Origin: Isoetes taiwanensis | Lineage: Eukaryota > Streptophyta > Lycopodiopsida > Isoetales > Isoetaceae | Direction: 5' to 3' | Assembly (NCBI GenBank): GCA_021234155.1 | Contig: JAJEKV010000014.1 | Location: 20,725,513 to 20,789,512, forward strand | Length of the DNA stretch: 64,000 nt | Part shown: positions 1 to 11,534 of the stretch, piece after piece | Layout of the letters: the number at the start of each line of letters is the position of its first letter | Position numbering within the stretch: position 1 is the first letter of the stretch | Notes under the pieces: model-generated | Databases searched by the model: none | The model's input: only the letters and a program-made list of their open reading frames with translations | Told to the model about the DNA's origin: nothing | Translations under genes and position numbers: made by a program

Positions 1-353
1 ACTGCTGAAGATCAGGGGCAGGAGCTAGACACAAAGAAGCCCATGAGTAGCATTGAAGCGAAATGGTTCTATCATCCTCAAAGATCTCTATACATAGTGT
101 CCTATTGCATGAACTCCAATGGCCCATGACCATTACCTAGCATAGGTGAAATGTGTGCCACTATTCCTTAACAATATAGTAGGGTCATTGTTTTATTGTG
201 GCGTGGATTTCTTCGGCGACACATAACACTCCCCAACAACATGGGGTCTCCATTCCATTCAACCGGCAAAGCGCAGGTAAATTTAGAGGAGATAAACGGT
301 TCAGTTATGCCAGGTGGACAGACCATGGCTGACTATATTTCTATAGTTTATCA
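1..353 (-). repeat. Putative 3' LTR (partial) of a Ty1/copia element
   Basis: Directly downstream (minus strand) of the copia RNase H stop lies a purine-rich tract, AGTGGGAG, followed by TG at about 353. This is the usual polypurine tract/LTR junction of copia elements. The LTR would run left and leave the window at position 1. The other LTR is not present, so the LTR identity rests on position and the PPT-like junction only. Confidence 0.45.
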
Positions 354-1187
354 CTCCCACTTCAGCCTAGATCCATCATAATCTTCAGTAAATTTCTATT
401 ATGCTGAAATTTGTCTCTAGCAAGTGCCTTTGTCAGTATATCAGCTAGCGTCTCCATAGTTGGGCAGTATAAGTAACTGATCACACCATTTTGAACTTGG
501 TCTCTTATAAAATGATATATTGTTCCAACCTGACGAGTTCTTGCATGGTACTTTAGAGAATTAGCCATAGCAATTGCACTTTGATTATCACCATATAATA
601 AAGTAGGTGCTTGTTGCTCCAGCATAATTTCTCTCAACAATTGACGTAACGAGATTACTTCTTGCGCAGCAAAGCTAGCCGCAACATATTCGGATGTTGT
701 CTAGATAATGCCACTATTGTTTGATTCTTACTCTTCCACGATATAACAGAATCCCCAAGCAAGAAGACAAATCCAGAAGTAGATCATCTAGTATCTTGTT
801 CGTCTACCCAGTCTGAATCAGTATATCCAACCAATCTGAATGATTCCTTATCAGCAGCCCTAGAATAATATAAAGCATGATCTCTTGTCCCTTGAAGATA
901 GTGCATAATGTGCTTCACTGTTGTCCAATGTGCTTCACCTGGATTTTCCAAGAACTGGCTGACCACTCCCACTGCATATGACAAGTCTGGTCTTGTACAT
1001 ACTGCTAGATATATCAAGCAACCCACAGCATGTCGATAAGGAACCTGACGCATGTGAGCTATCTTGAAATCCGTTTTAGAAGACATATCAGATGTAAGTT
1101 TTATATATGTCTCCATAGGTGTTGCGACTGGTTTGCTATCTTGCATGTTGAATCTTATAAGCACGTCATTAATATATTTTGGTGAAG
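354..1187 (-). pseudogene. Ty1/copia pol remnant: end of reverse transcriptase plus RNase H
   Basis: The minus strand encodes the C-terminal half of a copia polyprotein. It begins near 1187 with a KYINDVLIRFNM-like segment, followed by KPVATPM, the YRHAVGCLIYL segment, TRPDLSYAVG, the YLQGTRDHAL region and YTDSDWVDEQDTR. An in-frame stop interrupts it at about 786. The RNase H core then continues (STSGFVF, VISWKSK), shifts frame near 690 and ends with LYGDNQSAIAMA and ADILTKALARDKF before the stop at about 362. Gag, protease, integrase and most of RT are missing, so the element is 5'-truncated and cannot be active. Order and motifs match plant Ty1/copia; the clade was not assigned. Confidence 0.9.
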
Positions 1188-1442
1188 CAACCGGCTTCTC
1201 AACTTTTCTTAGTGATTTGCGAAGAAATGGGCTTCTCAGCTTTCTCAGAAGAAATGGGCTTCCGGCCTAGATCAAACCTTTGCAAACGGAGTTTTGAAGG
1301 ATTTTAGGTCTTCTTGAATGTAGACATCTTTGAAGATTTTTCGGCATTCCTAAGGCTATGCAGACATATGTTTGAAGGCTTTCAGGACTTCCTGATGCTC
1401 TGTAGACGGATTTTGGAGGCCCTAATCTTGAAAATCCTGCTA

Positions 1443-1583
1443 AAAAACTTCTTTATCTACACGAAATTTTGACCACCTTAAAATTTCGCCCTTATTTGAC
1501 TCGTTTTTTGTCGGAGAAATTTCACTCACCTTAAAATTTCTCCAGGAAATTTCGATGCCAAAAAAAAAACTTCTCTATCTACA
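1443..1583. repeat. Imperfect local duplication
   Basis: Two short blocks recur in the same order. ACTTCTTTATCTACA at about 1447 is matched by ACTTCTCTATCTACA at about 1569. The CACCTTAAAATTTC block at about 1475 recurs at about 1527, each next to GAAATTT. This looks like a decayed local duplication; no gene is visible here. Confidence 0.4.
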
Positions 1584-1970
1584 TTGTAAATCTGCCAAAA
1601 ACAACTCTGCTACTTCTATATTGTTGTACTCCATCACACTGGCTCAAGGAGGAGACCCACTTCTGCTATCGCCGGTCGCGAGGCCCTTACCGTTGTGCCA
1701 TAGCAGCACAAGCCAGAGACCCACTCCCACTATTGCTAGTTGCAAGGCCCTTAACCGACAGGATTTGTGATCCAATTCATCTCCACCGTTGATCCCAGCC
1801 CTGTGACAGCCCAATTCAAAATCCCTGGATTTGCTTCGGTTCCAACTGTGGATATGATAATCCTGCTGTGGGTCTCGATAACCCTGCTCTGGTGTGATAA
1901 TCTTGATGTGGGTGGAGTGTGGGTGGAATAATCCAGCTCTGGGAATGAGTTGGTGGTCCGGCCGATTAAA

Positions 1971-2047
1971 GGGGTCAACCACCCCTGCGAGGCTATTACA
2001 GCCGCCCATTTACTGGCTGTAACAGCCTCACAGGGGTGGTTAACCCC
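1971..2047. repeat. 33-bp-arm inverted repeat (hairpin, MITE-like)
   Basis: Arm 1971-2003 pairs with arm 2015-2047 around an 11-base spacer. Thirty of 33 positions match, and all three differences are transitions (C/T or A/G), the pattern expected from decay of methylated cytosines. The arms start GGGGT(C/T)AACCACCCCTG and end TTACAGCC. It could be a foldback element or the fused ends of a palindromic transposon. No target duplication was found. Confidence 0.75.
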
Positions 2048-2954
2048 TTCTTCCCATTGTGCCGAAACTCCAAAGCAAAAACTACTCCCCTATATCAAAA
2101 ACCGTATTTTTATAACATATGATTGTTAATGGTTTTTTGTTGTATTCGTATGAAAATACATACATTGCTGACGTGGCATCCTTGATTCGAAACAGAAGCA
2201 TTTAGGGTTTATGTTTGTAAAGGATGGATGGTCGCTTGGTGCATATGGATATGCGGCAGGCTATGGCGGCAGGCTATGGCGGATATCATGCGCCAGGGTA
2301 TGGGCCGTTTGCAAAACAAGAGTCTGGTTTGGCTTTAAGCTTCGTTGCTTGTTGTGGTGGATGTGCCTTCAAACTCGGCAGTGTTGTTGAAGCGGCCGGC
2401 ACGTCTTCTCCTGCTTCAAAACCAGACAGAAGAACTGTAACAAGATCGGTTTTTTTTTGGGTTTCCTTGTCCACTAATCCGTCTGACCCTCCTTTTTTCC
2501 GACCTGTTTAGGTCTTCCCATTTTTTTTGCTGATGCCGTCTACAGCGTTCAACTTGCGACAATCGTATCAATCTGCTTCAACATGACTTCTTTATCATTG
2601 AACCGAGGCCGGCTAACCTGCAAGCTTTTACAGTATCTGCTTTGCTTATGTTTATTATGAGTTTGCATCTTCTGTTTCTTGTTTTTTTTTTCCTTGTTGC
2701 AGATTCGCCTTGAAGCAGAGTATTCTGGGCAAGCAAGCCTTGAACCATAGTATTCTTGTGCGAATCTGGCAGGGTTGTGAGAAGAGGCCCAAATCGGCAG
2801 CTGTATGGAATCAACGATCTTCTATTCCTCTTTATTTTGTCTCTTTTTGCTTCCATTTTGCCTTCTGTTGCATCTATAATATTTGTGGGATTAAGAGCAT
2901 TGGCAATATACCGTGTAGGAATTTAGCTTTGACCAAGAGCGTTGGAATCTAGTT
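2048..2954. other. No recognised gene; small tandem duplication
   Basis: A 13-bp unit, GCGGCAGGCTATG, is duplicated at 2253-2278. It makes the beginning of a 95-codon plus-strand ORF (2224-2511) look Gly/Tyr rich. The rest of that ORF has no recognisable motif and I do not call it a gene. T-rich and A-rich tracts lie around 2450 and 2680. Confidence 0.4.
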
Positions 2955-2969
2955 GGGGTTCGATTCCCC
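2955..2969 (+). other. tRNA T-arm-like / Pol III B-box-like sequence (possible SINE fragment)
   Basis: GGGGTTCGATTCCCC is a perfect T-stem and T-loop match containing a GGTTCGANTCC B box. An AGAGCGTTGG stretch just upstream resembles plant tRNA-derived SINE heads. I cannot fold the flanks into a cloverleaf, so this is not called a tRNA gene. A relic SINE is the best guess. Confidence 0.25.
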
Positions 2970-2999
2970 AAGCTCTGCTATTTGGGTTGGCCGTGCTGT

Positions 3000-3919
3000 A
3001 TCAGGCTTTCGGAATACTGACATGACCATTGAGTTGGTTTTTTAAAATCCCCCCTTAGAAATCGGGTCAACATGGGGCAGTTTGACCTTATCTTGACTTG
3101 TGAAGAGCATACAAGAACGCAGGTAGTTGTCTAATGATTGTGTCAAAGACCATTTCGTATTGTAGAGAGCAATGTGGCACACAACTCCCGTTACATCCCT
3201 TTACAATGCATAAAATGGTTCTTTGTTCTGTTTACACTCCCTCATACAAATGGTTATTTGAAAAGTTCAATAGAAGAAATTATTGGCCATATGCAAAAGT
3301 AAGTTATTCCCAGTCATTTTCATGATTTCCCCGGAGCAACATACACCAATTGCATGCTCATAATTATGTTCTAAATCTATCCAAACTAGACTAAGTTCAT
3401 AGAGGCTTTGCTTTTGCTCATTTTCCAAAAAAATTCGAACGAAGCCAATTCTTTTCTAAATTCGCCCATTGCATTGAATGATACTACATTATATTCTGTA
3501 AGGGCAGAATACTCGAACAATAGACAAGACCAGCTGGTCTAAGAAAGTTGTTTATACAGTCCCTTTGAAGCAAGCATAGCAAAATCTGGCTTGCATCAGC
3601 CTGCTGACAGTCTGGAACTGCCAGTAACATCCAGTGCATCTTTCCAAACTTCTCAACGGCAGATACCAATCGAATGCAGAATTTTAACTAAAATTAACTG
3701 ATAGATCAGAAGCTTATATTGAATCAATTTTACCTTCTCCGAAAGTAAAAAGGGAGAGAGGAGGGAAGTAGGCCTGTCACTTAACAAACCATTCTGTCAA
3801 ACACATGAGCATATAAACAGCAGTTCTTTCAGAAAGGAATATGAACTACCTGATGCGAAGTGTTTCTTCACATAAAAAAATAGATCTGACTTTACATGCA
3901 AGCAAAATCCAGGAGACAA
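3000..3919. other. 3' flank of the CPP1-like gene
   Basis: No supported coding sequence. The part nearest 3919 should contain the 3' UTR of the minus-strand CPP1-like gene. Short ORFs on both strands lack motifs. No polyadenylation site could be chosen with confidence. Confidence 0.4.
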
Positions 3920-6769
3920 TCACCGGTAGAAAGAACCCAGAAAAAATAAAAGCACAGATGAGACAAGAGTCACAAAGAGTTCCTGCCAACCAAAAAGAAA
4001 CATTAGATTCAGTTATCATATTGATAGACCAACATGTGAAACACTGCTATGCAACATGTAATACCTGGCTGTTGTAGTATTCCCATGGAATGGGCATCCC
4101 AAATAGCTCAATTGCATTCAGAGAGCCTGTGAATGCCTGGAAATATCCATAATAGAAAACAAATTTGAGCAAATCTAATGAACAGACAACTAAATTAATA
4201 TTTGCCCACAACAAGTAGTTCATAGCATTTAGCCATCTTGAACCATTTCAATAAGCCCACCTCAATAAGACAACATAAATCAGAGACCATGCTTGTGGTC
4301 AGGCGAATACACTTCTAGCTGTAATCACAACTAGCTTATATTTTGACGATTTAACCAGGAATATAACATACCAATGATGCAACTGCAACACAACCAAACA
4401 CAAGTCCTATTGTGCGTAAGAGACATTTGCCATTCCAAGCCCTTCTGCTTCCATCCTCCTCCTCCTCCTTAAGACATACAGCAGCAGCAATAAGAAGACT
4501 AAGCAAAATAACAGTTAAAGGAACATTAATTAAACATATACACTTGGACATGTTAGTCAACATGTGTAAATGTGAAACATCAGAAGGATTATGATAAGTG
4601 CTGATTTTTGTGACCACAATGCTGATTGTTTGCTGCCTGTTGTGATCTCCGGAAGCTACCTGGCATGTTATCATCAATGTGCTAGAGCCCAGCCAATGTA
4701 CATAGATGTATACTAAGCATGCTTATGTAAGGCATGAGCAACAACTTACACCCTAAGTATAGGAGATTAAAAAAGGGAACGGATCAACAATTGGAGAGAC
4801 CAGGAAACCATAGGAATCCAACATTCCGTTAGCACCTAAATGCTTTAAATATAAAAATCTCCTTTCTGTAGATTTCATGTCGAAGGTGGTCCCCCCTATA
4901 AAGGATACGTACATACAGAAACACATGAAAGATTTATTCAGAAAATAGGAACATGACAAGGTAAATACCATAGAAACTGCAGATGCAACAGGTCCAAAGC
5001 CCTTAAGCTTGTTGAAAACTTGAAACATATGTCCAAAAATCATGAACTGCAAGGGCTTCCAATTCGCAGAGCCTTTAAATGCTATCCAAATTGCCTGTGC
5101 AAAAGACAACAGGAGGGGCATAAGCCCGCAAGGTCGAGAAGTGAACTTTGTTATTGATATTTCATTTCAAATTTAGGAGGTGACTCACCATGACAACTGA
5201 AATTGCAAGATTTATATAAATATCCCTTTTGCTAGAACGGGAAAACCTACAGAAACGCTTTACATTAAAATGGAAGAGTAACAATAACTATGAAGTAAAG
5301 AGCCAACATACCTTGGAAACCATGATAAAAGTGGCTGCTTGTCAGCATACTTTATCTCTTTTGAAATCTTGTGCAAGACAAGGTCAAAGCTTTTATGACA
5401 TAATAAAAATGAGACTTGCAATTTACAAATGCACAATGCATAAATGTTCTTGCAGCAAAGTAACAAGACAGTAAGAAAACGTGTTCTCATGTGCATACAT
5501 ACGTTAAATCAATTGATAACTAGAGCAATACTGGAAATTGATCACTTAAAATAAATCCTTAACAGTACTAATTTCTGCAGCTATTACAAATGCAATTATC
5601 CCCTACAAAATAAAAAACATATGCCAGGACTATCATGTCTGAACAAATTACAATGCCATATTTACCTTGAGGGCACCAAATGTCAAGCCCTGTTTTCTCT
5701 TAGAAAGCTGGGACATCATTATCTTATCATATGCCTTTTCCAACTGCAACATAGCAACATCAAATGCATAAGAAAGATAGACAACCTACAAGATAAAAAG
5801 TTTACGAAAAGAGTAAATTCCTGCCACGCACTTGAGCCACAGTAGTAGCGTCACCTCTTGCTTCTGCTTCCTTGTGCATCTTGTGGTAGATGGATTTAAC
5901 CTTATCAAACTTTTCCAACGGGCTAACACCAAGAATCTGAAAAATATAAGAGCTGTATGAGCACAAAAATTTTCACTTGTTCTTCAATAAAGTTCGAACC
6001 TGATATGGATTTTCATCAGGGCCTGCTTCCGCAAAATCAGAAGCACTGCAAACTACTTGCCAAAACAGCTTCTGACGTCTACAAGGGAGACACCAGATGA
6101 TCATTGAACGCCAATCATTGAAAGCCAATCACTTAGAATTATCCATCAGCAGTGTCATACTTGTTCACTAGTTAAATGTGCTACAATGACCAACATGGGA
6201 TTTCAACTAGCCTAAAAGTATTTAAATGTTATAAAGTCATGACCCCTTGATGGATAAACTGCCGTTCGTGTCCTTTGAAAACCTGCTGTTATGTTACATC
6301 AAAATATAGTAATAGATTCTCATTAAACCTCATTTGATAAACTGGTGTAAACGAAGTTGCTCACTAAGCAATCAGGCCAAGTCAGGGCAGCGTTCCTTAC
6401 TTACTGGAAATGAGATATTATCTTTTCAATTGGGCTAACTTTAACTACATTTACTGTTACTAACAACATTCATATACTTGTTGCTCTTTTCTCCTCTGAG
6501 GAACCTATGGATGGAACCAATGGATGGCCCATAAGAGCATCATAAAGCCACCAAGAAAGTATTGAATGCTTGAACCATTGGCAGCTAGAATTAACGAGTC
6601 TATAAACGTTCATAGCACACCTGGAACAAGACAAGGACACACGCCGGTTGATTCCATTTCGAAGGGCAATAGGAGCTCCATGAGTTTCAAGGCATCTTCC
6701 GATCGGCGAAGGTCGCCCGACTCCAATGGCGAAGGTATTTTGGCATGAAACGGCGGCCATCGGTAGCAT
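3920..6769 (-). CDS. CPP1-like: CPP1-like (DUF3353) chloroplast protein, ten exons
   Basis: Ten minus-strand exons join with consistent phases: 6769-6621, 6078-6000, 5936-5832, 5743-5666, 5367-5312, 5231-5189, 5094-4969, 4467-4372, 4136-4065 and 3982-3920. They total 867 nt with stop, a 288-aa protein, and every intron is GT-AG. The N-terminus is Ser/Arg-rich and acid-poor like a transit peptide; Met at 6760 is an alternative start. A J-like domain follows (ENPYQILGVSPLEKFDKVKS, AYDKIMMSQLSKRKQGLTFG), then IKYADKQP, then three hydrophobic segments (AISVVMAIWIAF, IGLVFGCVAVASL, LLFFLGSF) and a C-terminal SFYR. Family knowledge: DUF3353 proteins such as CPP1 (chaperone-like protein of POR1) are plastid membrane proteins that stabilise protochlorophyllide oxidoreductase. 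The specific paralogue is not settled. No stop or frameshift was found, so the gene appears functional. Confidence 0.87.
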
Positions 6770-7286
6770 CTCTGAGCTTATTCAATCAGTAATGTATGTA
6801 GCAAATTTTGGAATGTTACGAAATTAATTAGGCCGGATCCACTCTAAATCACACTGCTGCCCAAACCCAAAGATGTTTTGGCATGCATTAAAGTTAAGTT
6901 TTGGACGGGCAATATTTAATTTAATTTAATTTAATTTGGTCTTGCTCTCATAGGGCCCTAAAAGGCCATGGAGCGCTCAATTACATGCTACATCAGAGTT
7001 TAATCAATAAATTATGGTGTGCATCCACCGTCTTAATATATTGTCCTAACTTATAATATGATTTTGAAAATAACGCATGAAAACTCGTATAGTGAAAAGC
7101 AAATCTACTCCTAAGGGCGAAATCACACTACAGGCAAAATTAAAGAAATACGTGGCAAGAATAGGCGGGCATTGGGCAGACCGACAGTTCTGCCTGCCAC
7201 TCTATATCGCACTTTGGCAGAGCCCAAAATAAAAATATATGACACGTCGTTCTATCTTGAATCCAAATCGGCCGATTCTATGATTC
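6770..7286. other. 5' flank of the CPP1-like gene
   Basis: This is the presumed promoter side of the minus-strand CPP1-like gene. No unambiguous TATA box was chosen. It contains an AT-rich pentanucleotide repeat (6912-6939). Around 7150-7200, a GTGGCA...TGCCAC segment forms a weak hairpin. No coding sequence is supported. Confidence 0.35.
6912..6939. repeat. (ATTTA)n microsatellite
   Basis: About five consecutive AATTT/ATTTA units upstream of the CPP1-like gene. Simple AT-rich repeat. Confidence 0.8.
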
Positions 7287-7756
7287 AGAACTGTGTTTTC
7301 TGATCGCCGGAGTATGGACGAATTGCTCAAATCTCTGTCAGATCACAACTGCGATGCAGGTTTTCGATGAGCTCCATGGAGTTTCTTGTATAATTAACGG
7401 CTCAGAAAAGTTGGATTTCGAAGAAGTTTGGAGCAGGCATCATGTATGATTTTCTTCTGATGAGAATTTTGACTTGAGATCTGCACACATCGCAATTAGC
7501 TACATCTCGATGCTGGATTGATGAGCCGAACTGATTCTCTGCTTTTCTAAACTCCCAGTTGTAATTTGCAGATATCCTTAAGCATTGAAAGCCACAAAAC
7601 GAAACATGAATGACCTCTCGTGACTCTTCATACCCAAATCTTGCATATTCTAGCGATCAGAAACAAAGGAGCGCGATTCTTTACCAGATTGCAGAAGGTA
7701 TCAACATGATTCGTAGCCAAATCGTCCATACTCCGGTGATCAGAAAACACAGTTCT
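7287..7756. repeat. 35-bp inverted repeat pair with a third related copy
   Basis: Arm 7287-7321 and arm 7722-7756 are reverse complements over 35 bases with one mismatch (core TTTTCTGATCGCCGGAGTAT). A third, more diverged copy in the same orientation as the right arm lies at 7632-7668. The right arm overlaps the tail of a LINE-derived ORF. The arms could be TIRs of a small element (about 470 bp). No target duplication flanks them, so origin by duplication and inversion is equally possible. Confidence 0.6.
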
Positions 7757-7859
7757 TTGCTTGCATCATGGAAGGTAGGAGGACGTGGAAAACATGGATG
7801 ATCTGGCTGCCCGCCAGAAGTTTTGGCAGGCGAGATCCCCCGTCCGAAAATTGTAGGGT

Positions 7860-8820
7860 GCCTAAATGCTGACTGGAGTTTTGGCACCCTAGGTGTGATA
7901 TAGGTTGGCTGCCGAAAGTCCACATGGCATATTTTTGTTGGCTCTTTATTTTTATTTTTCGAGTTTGGCCAGTAGTGTGATTTGGGCCTAATATCATTGT
8001 ATGCTGGGCAGTGAACAAACACATGGTCTTCGTCTTCACCACTACATGTTTCACAAAATTTACAAATTCTCTCTTCCAGTGGTACTTTGCGCCATCTACC
8101 TGTCTCCACTTCCAACCTGTGAGAGCTTGTTCTGTATCTTGCCATGATTTGCCTCAACGATATCGGGATATCAGCTGATAAGTATCCTTGATGTTCATAT
8201 TCTTGCATAGGATTTACCTTAGCTTTGTAATGTCTCATCCTGCTGCCAGGATTTTGCCATAATTTATCAATAGCCAGCCTCTCTAAGAGTACTCTAGCAT
8301 CCGATTTACAATCCGGCCAATTGCTGGCCTGCACCCCCCATCGATTAGCCCATTCCATGACATCGTGCAACCAACCTTGTTGCTCAGATGCTAACATTGC
8401 TTGATGGGGTAAGCGGTCTACAGATAGCTTCTTAACCCTGTTAACAAAGTTTATGGTTTGAAATAAAGCTTCAAGTTCGAGAGGGAACATACATGCTTCC
8501 GCTAAAATAATAGCATATGGCAATTGGTTTTTTATGCCCAACTCCTGGCGCAAAAACAATTTCTGGACCGCTTCAATCTGTCCCCAAAGCTTATCAGAAG
8601 TATTGGGCCCCCATATAGGTACACCATACAGCAACACGGATTGAACCAGTGTTTTAAAAAGCACCTTCTTAAGCGTCCAACCATGGAGAGAAACCCTGGA
8701 GCATTTAGTTTGCATGCTATACAATGCCATTTTCCCACCTGTAACTCTCCTCTTTATGCAGTCTTTCCAAGTGTACTTAGCAGAGAAGTCTATGCCTAGG
8801 TACTTGAAGCACTCTGTCTA
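7860..8820 (-). pseudogene. LINE remnant: reverse transcriptase C-terminus with Cys/His finger
   Basis: The minus strand from about 8815 reads the end of a non-LTR retrotransposon ORF2. It has a CFKYLGIDF segment, the LVQSVLLYGVPIWGP segment, then SSHRLEVETGRW, ERICKFC, EDEDHVFVHCPAY. The FKYLG, YGVxxWG, HRLxxExGRW and CxxC...HxxxxCP series is the usual C-terminal signature of I/CR1/L2-like LINEs. RT catalytic motifs are absent, so the copy is 5'-truncated. The frame stays open to 7681, but the last ~60 residues do not resemble LINE protein and include the inverted-repeat arm. It is related to the remnants at 13.3-14.2 kb and 63.4-64 kb. Confidence 0.85.
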
Positions 8821-9297
8821 AATTTTTGGCACGCATTATTTTTGCCACGTGGACACTTGCCCATTAAATTCAAATCTTGGCTATTTAATTCAAATTTCTT
8901 AATTGGTTTGGACGGGCTCTAGTTCTAGTTGGGACAAACTCTAAAAACCTAACAAGTATATTTCGTGTATAATTTAAGCTAGGCGGAAGGGGCCTATGAA
9001 AATCTAGATTTCATCCGGAAAAATATAAAGAACTTCACAGATTTTGACCAGAATATTTCCTACAATTTTTTTTCCCTATTGGAAATTCTCGATTTCAACA
9101 GGTAGGATGCTAGTGTTCCTAGGAATTCGGCATACACTGTGATAGGGTTGTGTTGGACAGCGCCCAATATGGATGCCTTTCCAATTTTTTATTTGTTTAA
9201 GCTCGGGCAAAACATAATTAACACGAGATCCATTAAGAAACTTACACGTCATCGATGGCAATAGTCTCATCTTTCCAGTGGAGACGCACCTGCATAT
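8821..9297. other. Unassigned; possible short exon on the minus strand
   Basis: On the minus strand, a segment near 9290-9248 could be an exon: an AG acceptor after CATATGC, about 43 bases encoding a VRLHWKDETIAIDDV-like peptide, and a GTAAGT donor. I do not recognise it and found no partner exons. The remaining sequence is AT-rich with no motif. Confidence 0.2.
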
Positions 9298-9413
9298 GTG
9301 GCATTAAATATTATATTGCCATTGTATTTTTTCTCTACCAGGCAAAATAAAAAATCGAAGGCAGAAGCATCCACCTCAGCCTCAATGATTTTGGCAGGCT
9401 ATTCACGGAATAT

Positions 9414-9932
9414 TTGGATTGGGGCTCAAGTTTATCAAAGATTGCAAAGAAACATCATTCTCCATGGAATAATTCCAGGAACCCGAGTTTGTGTCGTGCG
9501 GGAGCTTCTTTCTTCCGATCAGGTTTAAATTATGTCCCTCGTCAGTCTAGTTTTTCCATTGCTATGGCAACTGGATTTGGTCAAATTGTACCAAATTTTA
9601 CTTCTTTATTGATGAATCCTACCATGACAGCGTCCATGGTTGGAAGTCATTCTTCATCAACTATTCCTGGTTTAAATACCAGCCATGGACTCCCTGCTCA
9701 GTCTTGGATGATGCCACTTTCTGGGACTTCATTTGCTGGAGTTTCTTCTACATCCATGAGTAATGTGCATCTCTCAACTCAATCTGCTCATCTCTCAACT
9801 CATTCTGCTAGTACTGATGGCCTTAAAGCCCTTCTGTTACTACAGCCCTTACTCCAAATAAAAAAACGTGGCAGACCTCCAAAAGATGACGCACCACAAA
9901 AAGAAGAAGCAAATTGTAGTTGTAGGTCTTGA
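9414..9932 (+). CDS. Hypothetical Ser/Thr/Met-rich ORF with AT-hook-like end
   Basis: An open frame of 172 codons. Residues about 60-135 are rich in Ser, Thr and Met, and include a duplicated HLSTQSA/HLSTHSA unit. Near residue 150 comes KKRGRPPKD, which matches the core of an AT-hook (RGRP), a minor-groove DNA-binding motif. Another frame upstream (9298-9410: NKKSKAEAST...) may be joined to it by a frameshift or intron, so the start is uncertain. I do not recognise the protein. It could be a DNA-binding gene fragment or part of a retroelement ORF1. The following 500 bases contain degraded ORF pieces on the same strand. Confidence 0.3.
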   Translation: MDWGSSLSKIAKKHHSPWNNSRNPSLCRAGASFFRSGLNYVPRQSSFSIAMATGFGQIVPNFTSLLMNPTMTASMVGSHSSSTIPGLNTSHGLPAQSWMMPLSGTSFAGVSSTSMSNVHLSTQSAHLSTHSASTDGLKALLLLQPLLQIKKRGRPPKDDAPQKEEANCSCRS

Positions 9933-11400
9933 GGGAAGGGATTCACCTACCCCATAAGAATCACCTATGCCCCTCAAGGTGTTTCCTATTGCTAATCTAG
10001 ATAAAGCAATACAGACCTTCTTCTCCATGGCACAACAGACGCATCCTTGTATCCTCACGTTTTAAAATTGGTTCCAAAGCTTCACAAATATGTCAAAATG
10101 TGGCCTCTAGAAACTCTTACTCATCTTTTAAACATGTGACTGCTGTAGGATCCCATCAAAGCAACGTCCATGAAGAGATTGGGCCTCTTGTAGGCCCAAA
10201 TGTTGACATCCCTATCCATTCTACCATCAAGTCCTTCAATCAAAATTTGAGAATCCTGCATCCAAGAATGTAAAGCAGTTGCAGCTTCAATAGTTCGTAT
10301 CATCTATATATGAAAGCTGCAATTGCAATAATATGCTTTCTCTCCATTTCTAAGGGAAATGAACTTGTGAAGGAAAACGAATCTATACAAAGAGAAATGG
10401 AAAAAGATGAAAGCATCCATGGTGTTCGTGACGTGTTAGGATGTTATCGCTTTGTGGAATTTTAGGGTAGCATATTTGCCAACAATTTTGCCCCAAATAA
10501 AAGGGCCACGTAATTTCTAAAGTTGTCGTTTAGTGGAAATTCGGCCTTAGTAGATGCGTATCACATCTGTATCATTTAATGTGTAAGCTTTATAATAACC
10601 CTATTTGAGTTTTGAAGCATACACCACAACACAAGGCTTCATGTGGCCTAGGAGCTTGGTTGGAGGTAAATTCAAAACGTCCCATTCTCACCACCCATTA
10701 CACACTTGACCTTCCAAAACTTTTTTGGCTATTGAGCATGCTTTACCATGGACAATACCCAATCTAACAAGGTCCAAATCTTTTGTTAGGGTACATTCCC
10801 GTGAGCAGGATTCGACTCGAAAATTCACTAGAAGACAAAAGAAAGTCTGCAACGGTTTCCATGAGCACCCTGACTTCCAAGAAACCCGAGCTTTCAGAAA
10901 TCCCAAGAATTTTCTTGACTTCGAAGTTGGACCTGAACTTTCTCCAGTCAAGTCGCATTCATGGGAACGTACCTTTACTACATTCTTTAGGGTGATAGCC
11001 CAGGACTAAATGTCATTTTCTATCAAACGCTTTGAGAATTTGTATAGATATATATTCATCTCTATGATCCATCTACATGGCCTTGATACTAGAGATTTCT
11101 TGACTTCTAGTATCCCATGTTTTGAAAGTACCAAAGACTTCAAATTTACATTTAAAAGAAAAGCCCCATGTTTACTTTGCAATCATCAATCAAGATAATA
11201 AAGTACTTGGATCTGCCAACATCTCACAAATATGGCATCAACGTGGACAACCATTTAGATACATGTTTTCTTTTCTTTTTCTTAAGGACTTGAACCGTTA
11301 AGTCATCACACTCACTCTAGTAGAGAATATGTATCACATGCCAATCCACCCAGCCCCCGACACCTTATGCTAGGAGCTATTCAATGTGATTGCACATTAC
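9933..11400. other. Degraded, unrecognised sequence
   Basis: Between 9960 and 10440 the plus strand has fragments that read like decayed coding sequence (SNVHEEIGPLVGPNVDIP) broken by stops. From 10680 to 11010 both strands are open by chance-like composition, with no domain. No RNA gene or promoter could be supported. Confidence 0.3.
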
Positions 11401-11401
11401 A

Positions 11402-11531
11402 TGCACAATAGATTTAGAGTCCCCTATCACATGACCAACATTGACCAATCTTGAACCTATGACCTCAGTGCAATGAAATTTAAAGTCCCCACTATTAGAC
11501 TTGACATTGGTCATACTTCAACCTGTGATCT
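11402..11531. repeat. Diverged tandem duplication, ~65-bp unit
   Basis: Unit 11402-11466 and unit 11468-11531 align along their length: GATTTAGAGTCCCC with AATTTAAAGTCCCC, then TTGAACCTATGACCT with TTCAACCTGTGATCT. This is an old local duplication with no coding meaning visible. Confidence 0.5.
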
Positions 11532-11534
11532 TGA

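Noticed and set aside
2955-2969. A tRNA gene
   Set aside because: Only the T-arm is convincing; acceptor, D and anticodon arms do not form.
4351-4677. 108-codon minus ORF as a complete gene
   Set aside because: It is exon 8 of the CPP1-like gene plus retained intron sequence.
10688-11009. Four overlapping ORFs on both strands
   Set aside because: No domain or splice signals; each is the shadow of another, and none can be preferred.
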